64,000 bases of DNA from Chaetoceros tenuissimus (Eukaryota; Bacillariophyta; Thalassiosirophyceae; Chaetocerotales; Chaetocerotaceae), in contig BLLK01000046.1 in NCBI GenBank assembly GCA_021927905.1, forward strand, positions 806,001 to 870,000, in the 5' to 3' direction. The notes under the pieces are model-generated. The model did not search any database. It saw only the letters and a program-made list of their open reading frames with translations, and was not told where the DNA came from. Positions within the stretch are counted from its first letter, which is position 1. Each line of letters starts with the position of its first letter. The translations under genes and the position numbers were made by a program. Shown piece by piece: positions 21,415 through 33,030 of the stretch.

Positions 21415-22356
21415 ATGTATATGAAGGAAAGAAAAATGGATGATCAAAGGTCTTTTTCATATGAAGATCTAGAAGGCCTTCTGGATCTTAAACCTAACAC
21501 GGAAGCATCACTTATGGAATCATTCTCTTTTCATTTTGATGAAGAGGATGCAGTACTGTACAAAAGTTCGTCGAAGAACAATTCCAAAGATTTGTCAAAT
21601 AGAGAAATAATCAAAGAAAGAGCAAAGAAACGTGAGATGAATTCCTTACAAGAAATTTGGAATGCAGTGACGATGCTTGTAGCACCTACAATATGTCTAT
21701 ACTTCATCTTCTCAGGAGCATGGTACCGATACGCTGGCTTTCCAGAAGAAGAGCTAGATTGGAGTGTCAATGATTTGGATGAAGACTGTATCGATTTTCC
21801 AAAGATGCATGTCATGACTCCTGACACAACAAAAATGATTGCAATTGGGTATCTCATGCATTCCCCCGTTTCGATCTTGTATCACCTTTTATGCGCATTT
21901 AAATTGCCTTTTGGAGCAAAACGCCTCGACCATTGGTCAAGAAGACTTGACCAGACCATGATTCATGTCATGAGTGCCTTCATTTGCTATGGGACTAGTG
22001 GAAGTATGAGGTACTTCATTCTGGCAATGGTCTTTGCAATTGATTCTGGATATAGATTATTTCAGCCCTTGTATAGACCCACTGGATGCTTAGTAAGAAT
22101 GACGATTTGTTTTCTCTTGCCTATTTTACCAGCTTTTGCGTTTGGCTACTACGGTGAAGCTATGAAATGTCTAATCGTCTATGGCTTTACTGGGTGGATT
22201 TTCACGAACTATCCATTTGGAGGATATTCCCATGGAATCTTTCACTTAGTTGCTGCTCTATCCACACCTATTCAACTCCACCTGTCTACAAAGACAGTTG
22301 TAGGAAAGATAGCAATTGCTACCACAGCCAAGTGTTCTCTAATGTCTCATCATTGA
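21415..22356 (+). CDS. Polytopic membrane protein with CREST-superfamily signature
   Basis: Single exon, 313 aa, true ATG at 21415. A charged N-terminus of about 75 residues is followed by about six or seven hydrophobic helices. Three spaced motifs stand out: Ser-x3-His in VSILYHLL (about residues 153-157), Asp in RRLDQTMIHVM (about 179), and His-x3-His in GYSHGIFHLVAA (about 272-276). One Ser, one Asp and three His at helix ends are the hallmark of the CREST superfamily of metal-dependent membrane hydrolases and receptors (PAQR/hemolysin III, alkaline ceramidase, Per1, TMEM8). Which branch it belongs to cannot be told. A lipid hydrolase role is plausible but inferred. Confidence 0.65.
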   Translation: MYMKERKMDDQRSFSYEDLEGLLDLKPNTEASLMESFSFHFDEEDAVLYKSSSKNNSKDLSNREIIKERAKKREMNSLQEIWNAVTMLVAPTICLYFIFSGAWYRYAGFPEEELDWSVNDLDEDCIDFPKMHVMTPDTTKMIAIGYLMHSPVSILYHLLCAFKLPFGAKRLDHWSRRLDQTMIHVMSAFICYGTSGSMRYFILAMVFAIDSGYRLFQPLYRPTGCLVRMTICFLLPILPAFAFGYYGEAMKCLIVYGFTGWIFTNYPFGGYSHGIFHLVAALSTPIQLHLSTKTVVGKIAIATTAKCSLMSHH

Positions 22357-22790
22357 TGATGATGATGTACTTATCAAGGTAGATCTACCTTGGTACTCAT
22401 ACGAGCACACAAGTGTTCACGTAATATATTTGTAGTTCTACGGCTTACAATTAATCGAAGTCATACTTAAACTTAGGAAAGAATTATCACGGAACAAGTT
22501 TGCATGTTTTCCTATGCTATTGAAATGAATGCAAATTGTAATTTTTCTGCAAGAATCTCAAGTAGGTACCTGATGTGATTCTGACCTCCCCACGAATTCA
22601 TCATGTAAATGTAAACCTCGTTCAAAAGTCCGATCGATACAACTGCTACAGCAGCTTTATGTTGTGATTCGTTCATTGCCTTCAGTCGTCGTAATGAGGT
22701 GCGATCAAAGTTGACAACGACAACCCATGAACACAACATGCCAATTCGAATAATATGTTTTTTTTCTCGGAAGAATTTGTCGTAGAGTTC
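22357..22790. other. Convergent intergenic spacer
   Basis: Spacer of 434 bp between convergent stops. The plus gene ends in an ATGATG-type microsatellite near 22350. No gene seen. Confidence 0.35.
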
Positions 22791-25391
22791 TTAGCCAAGA
22801 TGAAAAGGATTTCTTGTCACTTGGTTTGGGTTAAAAGTATTTTCACCTAGATTTCCTTTCGCGTTATTATCGTCTGAGAATATGCCAAGTGCTCGCAAAC
22901 CAAAAGGATCTTCATTGTCATTCAATGTGAGATCATTAAGATAACTTTCATCATTACTACCAAAGGATGTTTGTCTCAAGAAATTATTTGAAGCCTGGTT
23001 GACACCATAAGAAGAATGTAATCTTGATGCAAATGGATTTCTGGTTTGAGGAAGATTAAATGAGTTTGAATTCATCTGATTAAAACCTGGTGGTGGTACT
23101 GTGTTCATATTAGTCTGTTGAGTAGCTGGCATATTTCCAAGCTGAGAAAACATAGGTGACTGCTGGGCTTGAGGTGGAAAGCTGTTACCCAAAGAAGCCT
23201 GAGGTAGACCTGACTGGTAATTCTGAGATGGAGGATTAGATGATTGGAATCCAGGTGGGGGTCCTACAGGTGGAGATGGAGTGTTGAAGCTTAGAGACTG
23301 TGGAGGTGGAACCATAGGAGAATTGTGGAACTTCATCTCCTCCTCGATTGATGGTGACTGTTTCTGCTTCTTTTTCATATTACTATCAATGATGGAGCTA
23401 AGCTTGAGGAGGTCCGATCCATCGTCCATATCTGCGCCCGTTTCTTCGTCTTTGTTCAAATTTTCCTCTCCCAAGAGAGCAGTAGGCACAAGAAGTGCCG
23501 GCTTTCCTTCTGCTGACTGTTTGTATACCAATACATCTGAAGTCGACTGGCTTGACACATTTTCTACCAATTTGTCTGTATTTGATTGGCTTCCAATAGG
23601 AGAAATTCCATCATTTGAAAACTCTGCAATATCAGTGCCCATGTTTTCATCAGCCTCGGTCTCGTCTTCGGTCATAGGAGCCGCTACAATTTGCCCATCT
23701 TCGGAATGAATCAGATTTCCAGCTTTAATGTGGTTTGTCAATAACATCATAAACCGAGCTAATTTCACTCTTGTCTCTAAAATCAACTTTTCTTGAGACT
23801 TCTCTGTTCCATTAGACTTCTTCTTAGGGGTTGCTTGAGACTGTGTATTGGATACTTCTAGTCCTAGAGCCTCAACAGCGGCAGTCTGGTCAATGTATGC
23901 AGATTTCTTGTCGGATTCACATTTGTCCAAGAAAGAGAAAGGTTTACAACCTAGCGATAGGCTTCGAAATTCATCCGGAAGAGATGATGTGTCGTCTTTG
24001 AGAGTTTCCATATCAATCATCGTGGATAAGCGACTCTCATCAAAAAACTTGGATGCAATTTTAGCAATGCTGGACCAAAATTCATACAGAACGCGCTTTA
24101 GCTCCTTGTCATCTTCGTGCTCTTTGAAGCAAGAATTATCACTTGAAGTCATATCATTTGAAATGAATTCGAATGCCAGTAGTAACGGTCCAAAAAGTCT
24201 AATATTTGTTGCTTTCTTGCCATCTACAAGTTTACTCTCTGTCTTTTCTAAAATAATTTCCAGGGAAGAGCAAATGTGGCAAGCGAACCGTAGGAGATAC
24301 ATGTATGCAATCTTAGATGCATTTCTGTGCTTCTCTACAACAGAGTTCCAGATGGAAAATACATTGATGGTTACAAGCTTGACAATCAGACCATCACCGA
24401 AAGGATTGATATCAAGAATTTCACAAAATCGTTCAAGAAGCAGCTCCTCTTGCAAATCATCGGTATCGTTCTGAAATAGTTTTCCATGGTACAATACAAA
24501 TCTACTCAAGACCATGCGACTTGCAGTACTTTTAATAGTTTTCGCTTGTTCTTTGAAACTATCAAACAGTTTGTCCTTGAGTGAAGGGCTGTCAGAGTCA
24601 AACTCATGCCCATTCTTTGCCAACCATTTCTCATTAGCCGCAAATAATCTTTCAGCATTACTTTTGCTAGTTTCAAATACTTCTTTGGAAGCTAAACTTC
24701 TACAATACCAATAAAGAGCCATGGCTGGAAGTGGATGTCCATTCGTCTCTTTCATCTGAGCCACCACAGCCATCTGATTGTAGGGATTTCCTTTACCTGG
24801 TGCAAGTTTTGATGCCTGCAAATATGCCTTTTCCGCTTCTGTAAACTCTGAACCATATCTATGCATATCACCCAAGTGAATATACAATTTATGAAGTGCT
24901 GGAATAACCCCTTTGGAATATGGCTGCGAAGCTTCCGAATTCTGTGATTGAATCTGACTATTGTTACATGGAAGCAAACTCCCCTGCAGCCGATCAATCA
25001 AGAAATTATACAACGTGATTCCTTCCTTAATAAAAGTTTTGAGACTTTCTTCTGCATTCTTGACCCTAACTAAAAGATCATCATGAGCTGCTCCTGCCTG
25101 TTTTGCTTTTTTCACTCTACTTTTCTCTTTGGCAATACGTTTCCTCAGTTCACCAATACGGTTGTAAAAACAGCTATACCAAAGTCTACCAGTCACATCT
25201 TTACGTAAAGCAGCAGTACAATCTGAAAGGAGTACATCTGAAAAGGATTCACATAGTTTGATCCGTAGCTCTGCTGCTTTGCCCTCTGTCTTTGCGTTGG
25301 TCACAACTAGACTCTTCAATTCTGCCTCAAGTTTCGCTGCATTTTCAAGTTCGCTTGCAATTTCTTGTTGGGTCTGAGATTGCGAGGACAT
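22791..25391 (-). CDS. SMG7: SMG7/EST1-like protein (nonsense-mediated decay factor)
   Basis: Single exon, 866 aa. SMG5/6/7-type proteins bind phosphorylated UPF1 through a 14-3-3-like helical domain and pass nonsense-containing mRNAs to decay; EST1 relatives act at telomeres. The N-terminal helices (RLWYSCFYNRIGELRKRI near residue 68) and the TPR-type stretch HKLYIHLGDMHRYGSEF, then YLQASKLAPGKGNPYNQMA and ALYWYCRSLASKEVF (about 167-230) are the conserved core. A helical hairpin region follows to about 600. After that it is acidic, then Pro/Gln/Asn/Phe-rich and disordered, as in SMG7. There is no PIN nuclease domain, so it resembles SMG7 more than SMG5 or SMG6. Confidence 0.82.
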   Translation of the reverse strand: MSSQSQTQQEIASELENAAKLEAELKSLVVTNAKTEGKAAELRIKLCESFSDVLLSDCTAALRKDVTGRLWYSCFYNRIGELRKRIAKEKSRVKKAKQAGAAHDDLLVRVKNAEESLKTFIKEGITLYNFLIDRLQGSLLPCNNSQIQSQNSEASQPYSKGVIPALHKLYIHLGDMHRYGSEFTEAEKAYLQASKLAPGKGNPYNQMAVVAQMKETNGHPLPAMALYWYCRSLASKEVFETSKSNAERLFAANEKWLAKNGHEFDSDSPSLKDKLFDSFKEQAKTIKSTASRMVLSRFVLYHGKLFQNDTDDLQEELLLERFCEILDINPFGDGLIVKLVTINVFSIWNSVVEKHRNASKIAYMYLLRFACHICSSLEIILEKTESKLVDGKKATNIRLFGPLLLAFEFISNDMTSSDNSCFKEHEDDKELKRVLYEFWSSIAKIASKFFDESRLSTMIDMETLKDDTSSLPDEFRSLSLGCKPFSFLDKCESDKKSAYIDQTAAVEALGLEVSNTQSQATPKKKSNGTEKSQEKLILETRVKLARFMMLLTNHIKAGNLIHSEDGQIVAAPMTEDETEADENMGTDIAEFSNDGISPIGSQSNTDKLVENVSSQSTSDVLVYKQSAEGKPALLVPTALLGEENLNKDEETGADMDDGSDLLKLSSIIDSNMKKKQKQSPSIEEEMKFHNSPMVPPPQSLSFNTPSPPVGPPPGFQSSNPPSQNYQSGLPQASLGNSFPPQAQQSPMFSQLGNMPATQQTNMNTVPPPGFNQMNSNSFNLPQTRNPFASRLHSSYGVNQASNNFLRQTSFGSNDESYLNDLTLNDNEDPFGLRALGIFSDDNNAKGNLGENTFNPNQVTRNPFHLG

Positions 25392-26391
25392 TTCACTATT
25401 GATTCTCTGTTATATCTTTATAAGCCTTCCGTGATATATCGTTGCACCGAACCTGAGAACACAAGTGATTTGAAAATATGGATGGAATCTGATGGAATGA
25501 TGAAGAGTAGCCGAGGTGTAATTTCTATTCTTATTCTTTTGGATCAGCTCTTTTTGCTATATATTCCTACAACTTGAGCGTCGAAAATTCTTTTAATTCT
25601 CAGTGCTACTTGGAGGATGTACGAGTTGCTTGTATCACAAACCTGTCAGTGGTAGAAACATCTCTAATAGCTTTTTATGTGTGTGGTGTGTGAAAAAGGA
25701 AAATGGAGAGGGGCGGAGGCAGGGGAGGAAAGCTGCACGCAGCGGCTAGGAAGAGAGCACAAAAACAGGTCTGGTGGCCAGGGGGGCTCTTTGTATCCAT
25801 ATTGGATTGGGTGTGACTAAATAAAAATTGAAAAAGAATCTCATGGTCATTGGCCATCCAATTACTGTTCTAAAGAATAAAAATCCAACTACTTCAATCA
25901 ATCATAAGAAACAAAGATATTATATATTGATTAAATTTGCAAATGGTATTATCTTCACCACAATAATAAATTCTTTTCAAATAGAGTAGCCAATTTTCGA
26001 AATAGTTGATTTCAAAACACACATCTTTTTTCGGACAATCTGTTTGCGGGAAAACGGGAAAATAGCGTGTGCATAGGGGCTGTGATTGGATGGACGGTGG
26101 GGATTATGCGAAGAATTGAAGAGGTTCCTCAAGCTTCAAGCTTCAATAGAGTGTCAAGTAGCAACATAAGCATCATAATTAATCTGTTGAACTGACTAGT
26201 TCATCTGTTTCTGTTCAGAGATAAATTTACTCCTTTCATTTTCTCTTCAAAACTTAAGGAAGGGGAATTTGAGTTTGGTCACCTTCAGACGCTTCATCAG
26301 CCAGTTGCAGCAGTTTTGTGACGAATTCAGCTGTTACTCCGAAAAGGGTAGACACTACATAGATATAGCATCTACACCTCCTAACGCAACC
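25392..26391. promoter_or_regulatory. Divergent promoter region: SMG7-like / 7TM receptor
   Basis: About 1 kb between divergent starts. It holds a GC-rich island at 25705-25795 with several G tracts, unusual for this AT-rich window. It also holds an E2F-type sequence (see 26046-26053). A 5' exon of the receptor could also lie here: the frame before its first ATG stays open back to 26200, with a possible acceptor near 26218. Confidence 0.4.
26046..26053. promoter_or_regulatory. E2F-type site GCGGGAAA
   Basis: TTTGCGGGAAAACGGGAAAA contains GCGGGAAA, the reverse complement of the canonical E2F/DP site TTTCCCGC, and a second CGGGAAAA follows. Eight-base matches can occur by chance; no expression evidence is available. 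Confidence 0.25.
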
Positions 26392-28532
26392 ATGACCGAG
26401 TTTGAAGAAAACTACAAGTCCAAAATCATGGCTACGTGCCCAAAGCTTACAGCTGTCCTATCGATGATCGGTTCCTTTTTTATTATCCGAAAAGTATACA
26501 TGTCACCCGAGAAGCGAAAGAATATTTATCACCGCATCATGTTTGGACTCTCTTGCTGCGATTTCATATCCTCCTTCAATTACTTCCTAGGTACATGGCT
26601 CATTCCCAAAGGCCAGATTGGAGGTTACGGACCTGTATTCATGGCATCTGGAAACAAAGCAACTTGTGACATGTCCGGTTTCTTGACGAACTTTGCTGTT
26701 GCGAGTCCTTTGTACAATGGAACTCTAGCATGGTACTATCTAGTTTCCATCCATCAGAATTGGCCCGATCGGAAAATTCGCAAGATTGAGAAGTGGTTTC
26801 ATATCATTCCTATCTCATTTGCTATCCTTTCTTCGTCTATTGCACTTGGGTTAGACCTTTATGGGAGTGTAGATTGGTTGTGCTGGTTAGTGCCTGCCGG
26901 GTCGAGTGACGATTGGACCAATGCTCAAAAGCAGTTTCGCGTTTTCCACTGGTTATTCTTGTTTGGGCCGTTGTGGATCACTGTTGTCTTTGTGACTACT
27001 GTCATGGTTCTTTTGTTTCGTAAAATGAGAGAGAATGAAAAGAAAATGGAGAAGTATAGATATTCGAACAGGGTATCTAGAGCTGATGTAAACTTGGTCA
27101 ATAATGAGTCTGGCCGTTCCGATGCTAGTATGCATTCTGCTAGTAGTAGTATTCAAGCTAGTAGTGGTTATCAATCCAGTAACGTAGATGTGAGCAGAAA
27201 TACCGCAAGCTCGCAAGAATTTGCAAACAATGACAGTCAAGAAGGATGGAAGAGTCTCAAGAAGAGTGGTGTTGTAGCAAGAAATAACTCTGCAGGTGGT
27301 GGAAGTGACGGATGGAGAAATTTGAAGAAGAGTGGTGTCGTAGCGAGAAACAACTCTGCAGGTGGTGGAAGTGATGGATGGAGAAATCTCAAGAAGAGTG
27401 GTGTCGTAGCGAGAAACAACTCTGCAGGTGGTGGAAGTGACGGATGGAGAAATCTCAAGAAGAGCGGAGTTAGTACAACGAAAATTGAGGCTGAGGCAAA
27501 ATCAGTTGAAGAGAACACACCATCAAAGGATGAAGAGGAGGGCAATGCTCCTGCAGATCAAGTTGTGGAAGATGGTAACGAGAACGCTGTGCCTGGATCG
27601 AATATGGAGGGACATGATTCTGTAGCAGAGGCGGAGCTGGCAGTAAAGGAAGAGGAAACAAAAGAAGAGAATACACCTGATGACTCTGATTTGGCAACTG
27701 AAGATGCAGAGAATGTAGTCAAAATCTCTGACGGAGAGAGTCCTGGAAATGCTCCAGACGTGGAGAGGGATGAAGAGGCATGTATTCATATGGAGTCAGT
27801 TGATGAAGAACCTAAACTTTCACTGCAAGAAGCTTTAAAGGATGTGAATACTACAAATCATTCTACTGTACCTGCAAGTGAAGACTTTCTGCCTTCGCAA
27901 AAGGAACAGGTACATAAGGAATATCCTAGGCCATCTGGTATGAGGCATGCAAGAACAGTTTCTTTCGCTGTACATGTGAACAAAGAGAACACTGCGAAAC
28001 CAGACTACAGAAAATCTCTGTCAATGGATGACGCTCCAAGCAAAACTGATTCAAAGCGTTTTTCTATGATTGCATCGCTTAGAGAGAGAATGTCAAGTTG
28101 GCGGTTCTTGAGTAGAAATGATTCAACTTCCGGAGGATTGCGTGACTCAAGAAAAAGCAAATACAACAAAGCTTCAAGATCTCGGCAGATTGCTATTCAG
28201 GGAATGCTCTATGTCTGTGCTTTCTATGTCACATGGTTCTTCCCTACAGTTCAAAGGATTACTGAGGTAGCTGCGAACAAGAAATTCTTTGGTATGTTTT
28301 CTTATTTTATTCCGTTTAAAAAACGCATATACTTGCCGATTCAAGGTTATCTTTTTCTCACACATGTTTTCAAATTCAAATAGTATTTCAGTTTTTCGAT
28401 TCTTTCTTGCTTCCACTTCAAGGTGCAATTAATTTTGGAATCTATATCAGGCCAAGGCTGAAGAAATGTAGAAAAGATCATCCTCATTTAGGATTCTTCA
28501 AGTGTTTGTGGAAATGTGCTTATGAACCATAA
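26392..28532 (+). CDS. Seven-transmembrane receptor with giant repeat-bearing third loop
   Basis: Exon 1 is 26392-28291 and exon 2 is 28384-28532, joined in phase 1 over a 92-nt intron, giving 682 aa. TM1-TM5 occupy about residues 20-225. Landmarks are CDFISSFNYFLGTW in TM2, a Cys at the top of TM3 (ATCDMSGF) and its likely partner in the second outer loop (WLCWLVP). TM6 is QGMLYVCAFYVTWFFP. TM7 is completed by the second exon (FDSLLLP-like: FDSFLLPLQGAINFGIYI, ending RPR). This is the layout of cAMP-receptor-like and related GPCRs. The third intracellular loop is about 370 residues, with 3.5 near-identical 22-aa repeats, an acidic block and several basic Ser sites (RKSLSMDD, KRFSMIAS). The ligand is unknown. 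Confidence 0.82.
27244..27477 (+). repeat. 66-bp tandem repeat inside the receptor gene (3.5 copies)
   Basis: Units begin at 27244, 27310, 27376 and 27442 and keep the reading frame. Each encodes GW[KR][SN]LKKSGVVARNNSAGGGSD; the last is partial. Copies differ by only a few, mostly silent, bases, so the array is recent or kept uniform by gene conversion. Confidence 0.95.
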
Positions 28533-28610
28533 TTTAGGAAAAAGATGATACCGGGAATAGCAGACTAATTTATCTAATCTACATGTGAAAACTTTGAATA
28601 CCCTTTTGCA

Positions 28611-29797
28611 CTAAACCCAATCAATTGGCTTCTTCAGTATCTTCATTAGTCTATCTTCCTCACTACCCTCCTCGATTTTGTGGTTGTACTCCCATGCAAT
28701 AAGAGGCGGTGCTGAAACCATAACACCTTCAACTCTTGGGTTTTTATTTGCGAGACCAAACTTTACACCACGGTCATACAATAGGTTGAATTCCTGTTTC
28801 AAGAAAGTTTAGAAATAGTAGAAAAATTACACAAAAAATTCCATATGTAACTTACCAAGTACCTTCCTCGCCTTAAAAGTTGCCACTGTCTTTGTTGTTC
28901 GGTGAACTCTAGGTCATTTCTTTTGTCAACAATAGGAAACCATGACGGCATCCAGTTATCTGTTACAGCTTGAACAAATTGCATGGTTTTTGCAGTAGCT
29001 GGCATATCGTCAAAAAACATTCCACCTACACCTCGGTGCTCATCTCTTGCAGGTAAGTAAAAGTATTCGTCGCAAAGCTCTTTCATTTCGTGATAGTCAA
29101 CCATGTTGCATTCGTCGTCGTCTTTGTACTCATCGCAAAGAGCCTTTAGCTTTTGATGGAAACTCACGATGTCTTCATCAAATAAATAATATGGAGTTAA
29201 GTCAGAACCGCCACCAAACCATGCTACCATGTCCCCTTCTGAAGGCTTCACCATAAATACTCTAACATCACTACGAAAGGTTGGTACAAGTGGACTTCTT
29301 GTATGTAAAACCATTGAAAGAGCTGCAGCGTAGTATTCATCTCCTTCCTTCACTGAAATAGCGTCTTTTCCTTGTCTACCTTGGATAGAAGCAGCCCTTT
29401 CAGCTGTCAACTTTCCACCCCTTAGCAATGTCAAGGAGCACGCTCCTTTCTCTACAACTTTACCACCCTGTATGACTCTGGTTATGCCACCACTCTTGAG
29501 TGAAGGATCACAGTCCTCTTCAAACATTCCCCATCTGTCGTTGGAGAATTTCTCAGAATCAATATTTTCAATATCTGCTATGATTTCCTTCTGCTTCTTT
29601 TGTAAAAATGATGAAAAGTCTTCAAAGAGTGGAAGTAATTCATTGTTTTTTTCTTCCTTCATCTGGGTGGCACTCTCATCGGTGGATGTGCTTTTGATAC
29701 TTGTGGAAAAATGAGACGATAATGCTGCAGGAGTAAAACTATCTACATTCACAAAGAAGTAGACGCAAAAGAGGATAGAAGTTAATAATACTTTCAT
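28611..29797 (-). CDS. HEMF: Coproporphyrinogen III oxidase, oxygen-dependent, plastid
   Basis: Exon 1 is 29797-28856 and exon 2 is 28793-28611, joined in phase 0 over a 62-nt intron, giving 374 aa. The enzyme oxidatively decarboxylates coproporphyrinogen III to protoporphyrinogen IX in heme and chlorophyll synthesis. Family motifs are clear: RWGMFEEDCDPSLKSGGITR (an atypical N-terminus of the domain), VLHTRSPLVPTFRSDVR, AWFGGGSDLTPYYLF, ARDEHRGVGGMFFDD and [20 protein letters not shown] across the splice, ending SAPPLIAWEYNH. The start (MKVLLTSILFCVYFFVNVDS, then FTPA) is a signal peptide with Phe at the cleavage point, as in plastid precursors. The convergent neighbour ends only 78 bp away. 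Confidence 0.95.
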
Positions 29798-30168
29798 GAT
29801 AGAGGTCGAAATGTATTATTGTCTGCGTTTGAAATAAAGCAGCACTTCAGTAAAATTACTATCAAGATATAAAATGAAAGATGGAAGATGGACGACTCCT
29901 CCAAACACTTTCAAACAGTCAACTTCAACTTGGAATCTGAACTCTGGTTTCATAACCTATTCTCTACGCATTCTATTGAAGATTCTATCAGATTCTTCAT
30001 AACTAACCGTTGAAGCGTCAATTCCACGATTGATCTCATTATTTGGCTACTTTACTATTTTCAGAAACGTTGGAATTCCAACTGCAGCTTCTCCAATCTA
30101 TCTCCTCACATTATTCATTAAGATATTACACATTCTTCCATCACAATCATCACCTTTTAAAAGAAGCT
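29798..30168. promoter_or_regulatory. Divergent promoter region: coproporphyrinogen oxidase / secretory protein
   Basis: Region of 371 bp between divergent ATGs, AT-rich. No assignable motif seen. Confidence 0.35.
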
Positions 30169-30910
30169 ATGGCTACATCAAAGTTCTTTCTCGTCTTTGC
30201 AAGTGTTCTTCTTGCATACTTGCCTATTGTTGCATCTGAGTCGGCATATATTTACTACCAAGATGCACAATGTGTTAGCGGTGGAGATATTTACGGAAAA
30301 TTGATCTTTGCTTACGATACAAGTAGAATGAAAGGAAAAGGATTCAAGATGTCTAGATACAATGGAAAGTGCAAATACTTTCAGAATGGACGCCATGATT
30401 TGCATTATGATACTTATGCTTCAAAGGGTTCCTTCATGCTGAATGGTTATTGTATCAAGTAAGTTCAAAAGTTTAAAAAACCTTTTTTTGATCATGTACC
30501 CAATTTACATGGTGTTCTAATGAAAAACTTCTCTCCGACGCAGATGCAATGGGATGATCGGCTGTACTTCTACAAAGAACTCCTGCGAGGGATTCTCGAC
30601 TCTTTATCCAAATACTCCCTACACCCAATCTGAGAATGGAGATGTAAGTGAGGAAGAGTACTATGAAAATCTTGAAGAGCAAGCTGAGGCATTAGAGGAA
30701 TCGGTCTATGAAGAATTGATGCAAATGAGTGCTGATACTAGTAAACAAGGGATCCTTTATTCACTTTTAGGAGTTGGTGCAGCAATGCTCTCTATTGGGT
30801 CAATCTTTGTTGCGGCAAAGGCTATTCGACGAATGCAAAAGAATAAAGCATCTATCAAACTGGTTGAAGGTGAAGCATCTACTGATTACGAAGGTGGAAT
30901 AATTGCTTAA
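30169..30910 (+). CDS. Small secretory type I membrane protein, Cys-containing
   Basis: Exon 1 is 30169-30458 and exon 2 is 30544-30910, joined inside a Lys codon over an 85-nt intron, giving 218 aa. The signal peptide is residues 1-23 (SKFFLVFASVLLAYLPIVAS). The luminal part has at least six Cys (DAQCVSGGD, NGKCKYF, NGYCIKCNGMIGC, NSCEGF) arranged like a small disulfide-bonded domain. An acidic helical segment follows near residue 140. One membrane helix lies near 172-193 (ILYSLLGVGAAMLSIGSIFV), then a basic flank and short tail. The family is not recognised. Confidence 0.75.
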
Positions 30911-31070
30911 TACGAGAGTATGGTGCCTTTGCATTTTATTGGGGAATGACGTGTCCATTTCCAAAAGTTGTCACGTTCCTAAAAATTTTGTATGTGAAAT
31001 AGAGTAATCATATCTTATAAGTTAAAATAATTGGATATGTAGAGTGTGCGACGAGTACTTTGTGGCTTCT

Positions 31071-32518
<1,448 letters not shown>

Positions 32519-33030
32519 TGCAATTGTTTTTAATCAATTAGAGTAAACAATGAGTGATTCGAATGTTGAGTAATTGATTGTAAATAGATCCAAGATGTTG
32601 AAAAGTAAAAAAGTTTGTGCTGAAGGCAAGGAGATGGTTCAGTAAGTATTTGACAAAAAGAAGGCAAAGAAGAGAAGGAGAGAAAAAATAATAGAAAGAT
32701 GGGACTAAAATGGCACCACTCTCCTTACGGTTGGTCATTGGTACGAAACTTTACTTTCGGGGGTTGAAAACAAGGGCTGAGAGAAAGTCATTTCGTAGTT
32801 TACCAGAACCTGATGACAGTCTTGTTGAATAATTCCTTATTTAATGTTGCCCTTTTACATTCAAGAAAGGGGAAGGAAATGGAGCCCATTATTGTCGAAA
32901 GCTGTCAGACGTTATTCCAAGTTTTATGAACTTATAATCATAAAATGTTCAATATGTTTTTTTATAATATCTTTTTTAATGGATACAGTGTGTCTATTTG
33001 CTCTACAAAATACAGGTTTCTCAGTGGTAC
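32519..33030. promoter_or_regulatory. Promoter region of the alcohol dehydrogenase gene
   Basis: Spacer of 512 bp upstream of the dehydrogenase ATG and downstream of the IQ-protein stop. Long purine-rich runs near 32650-32700. No known site assigned. Confidence 0.35.

Noticed and set aside
23281-24474. Long plus-strand open frames (142 and 208 codons) opposite the SMG7-like gene
   Set aside because: They mirror the Ser/Glu-rich coding strand of a well-supported gene and show no domain of their own.
27237-27545. Minus-strand open frame with repeated Leu/Pro-rich units
   Set aside because: It is the reverse reading of the 66-bp tandem repeat in the receptor gene.
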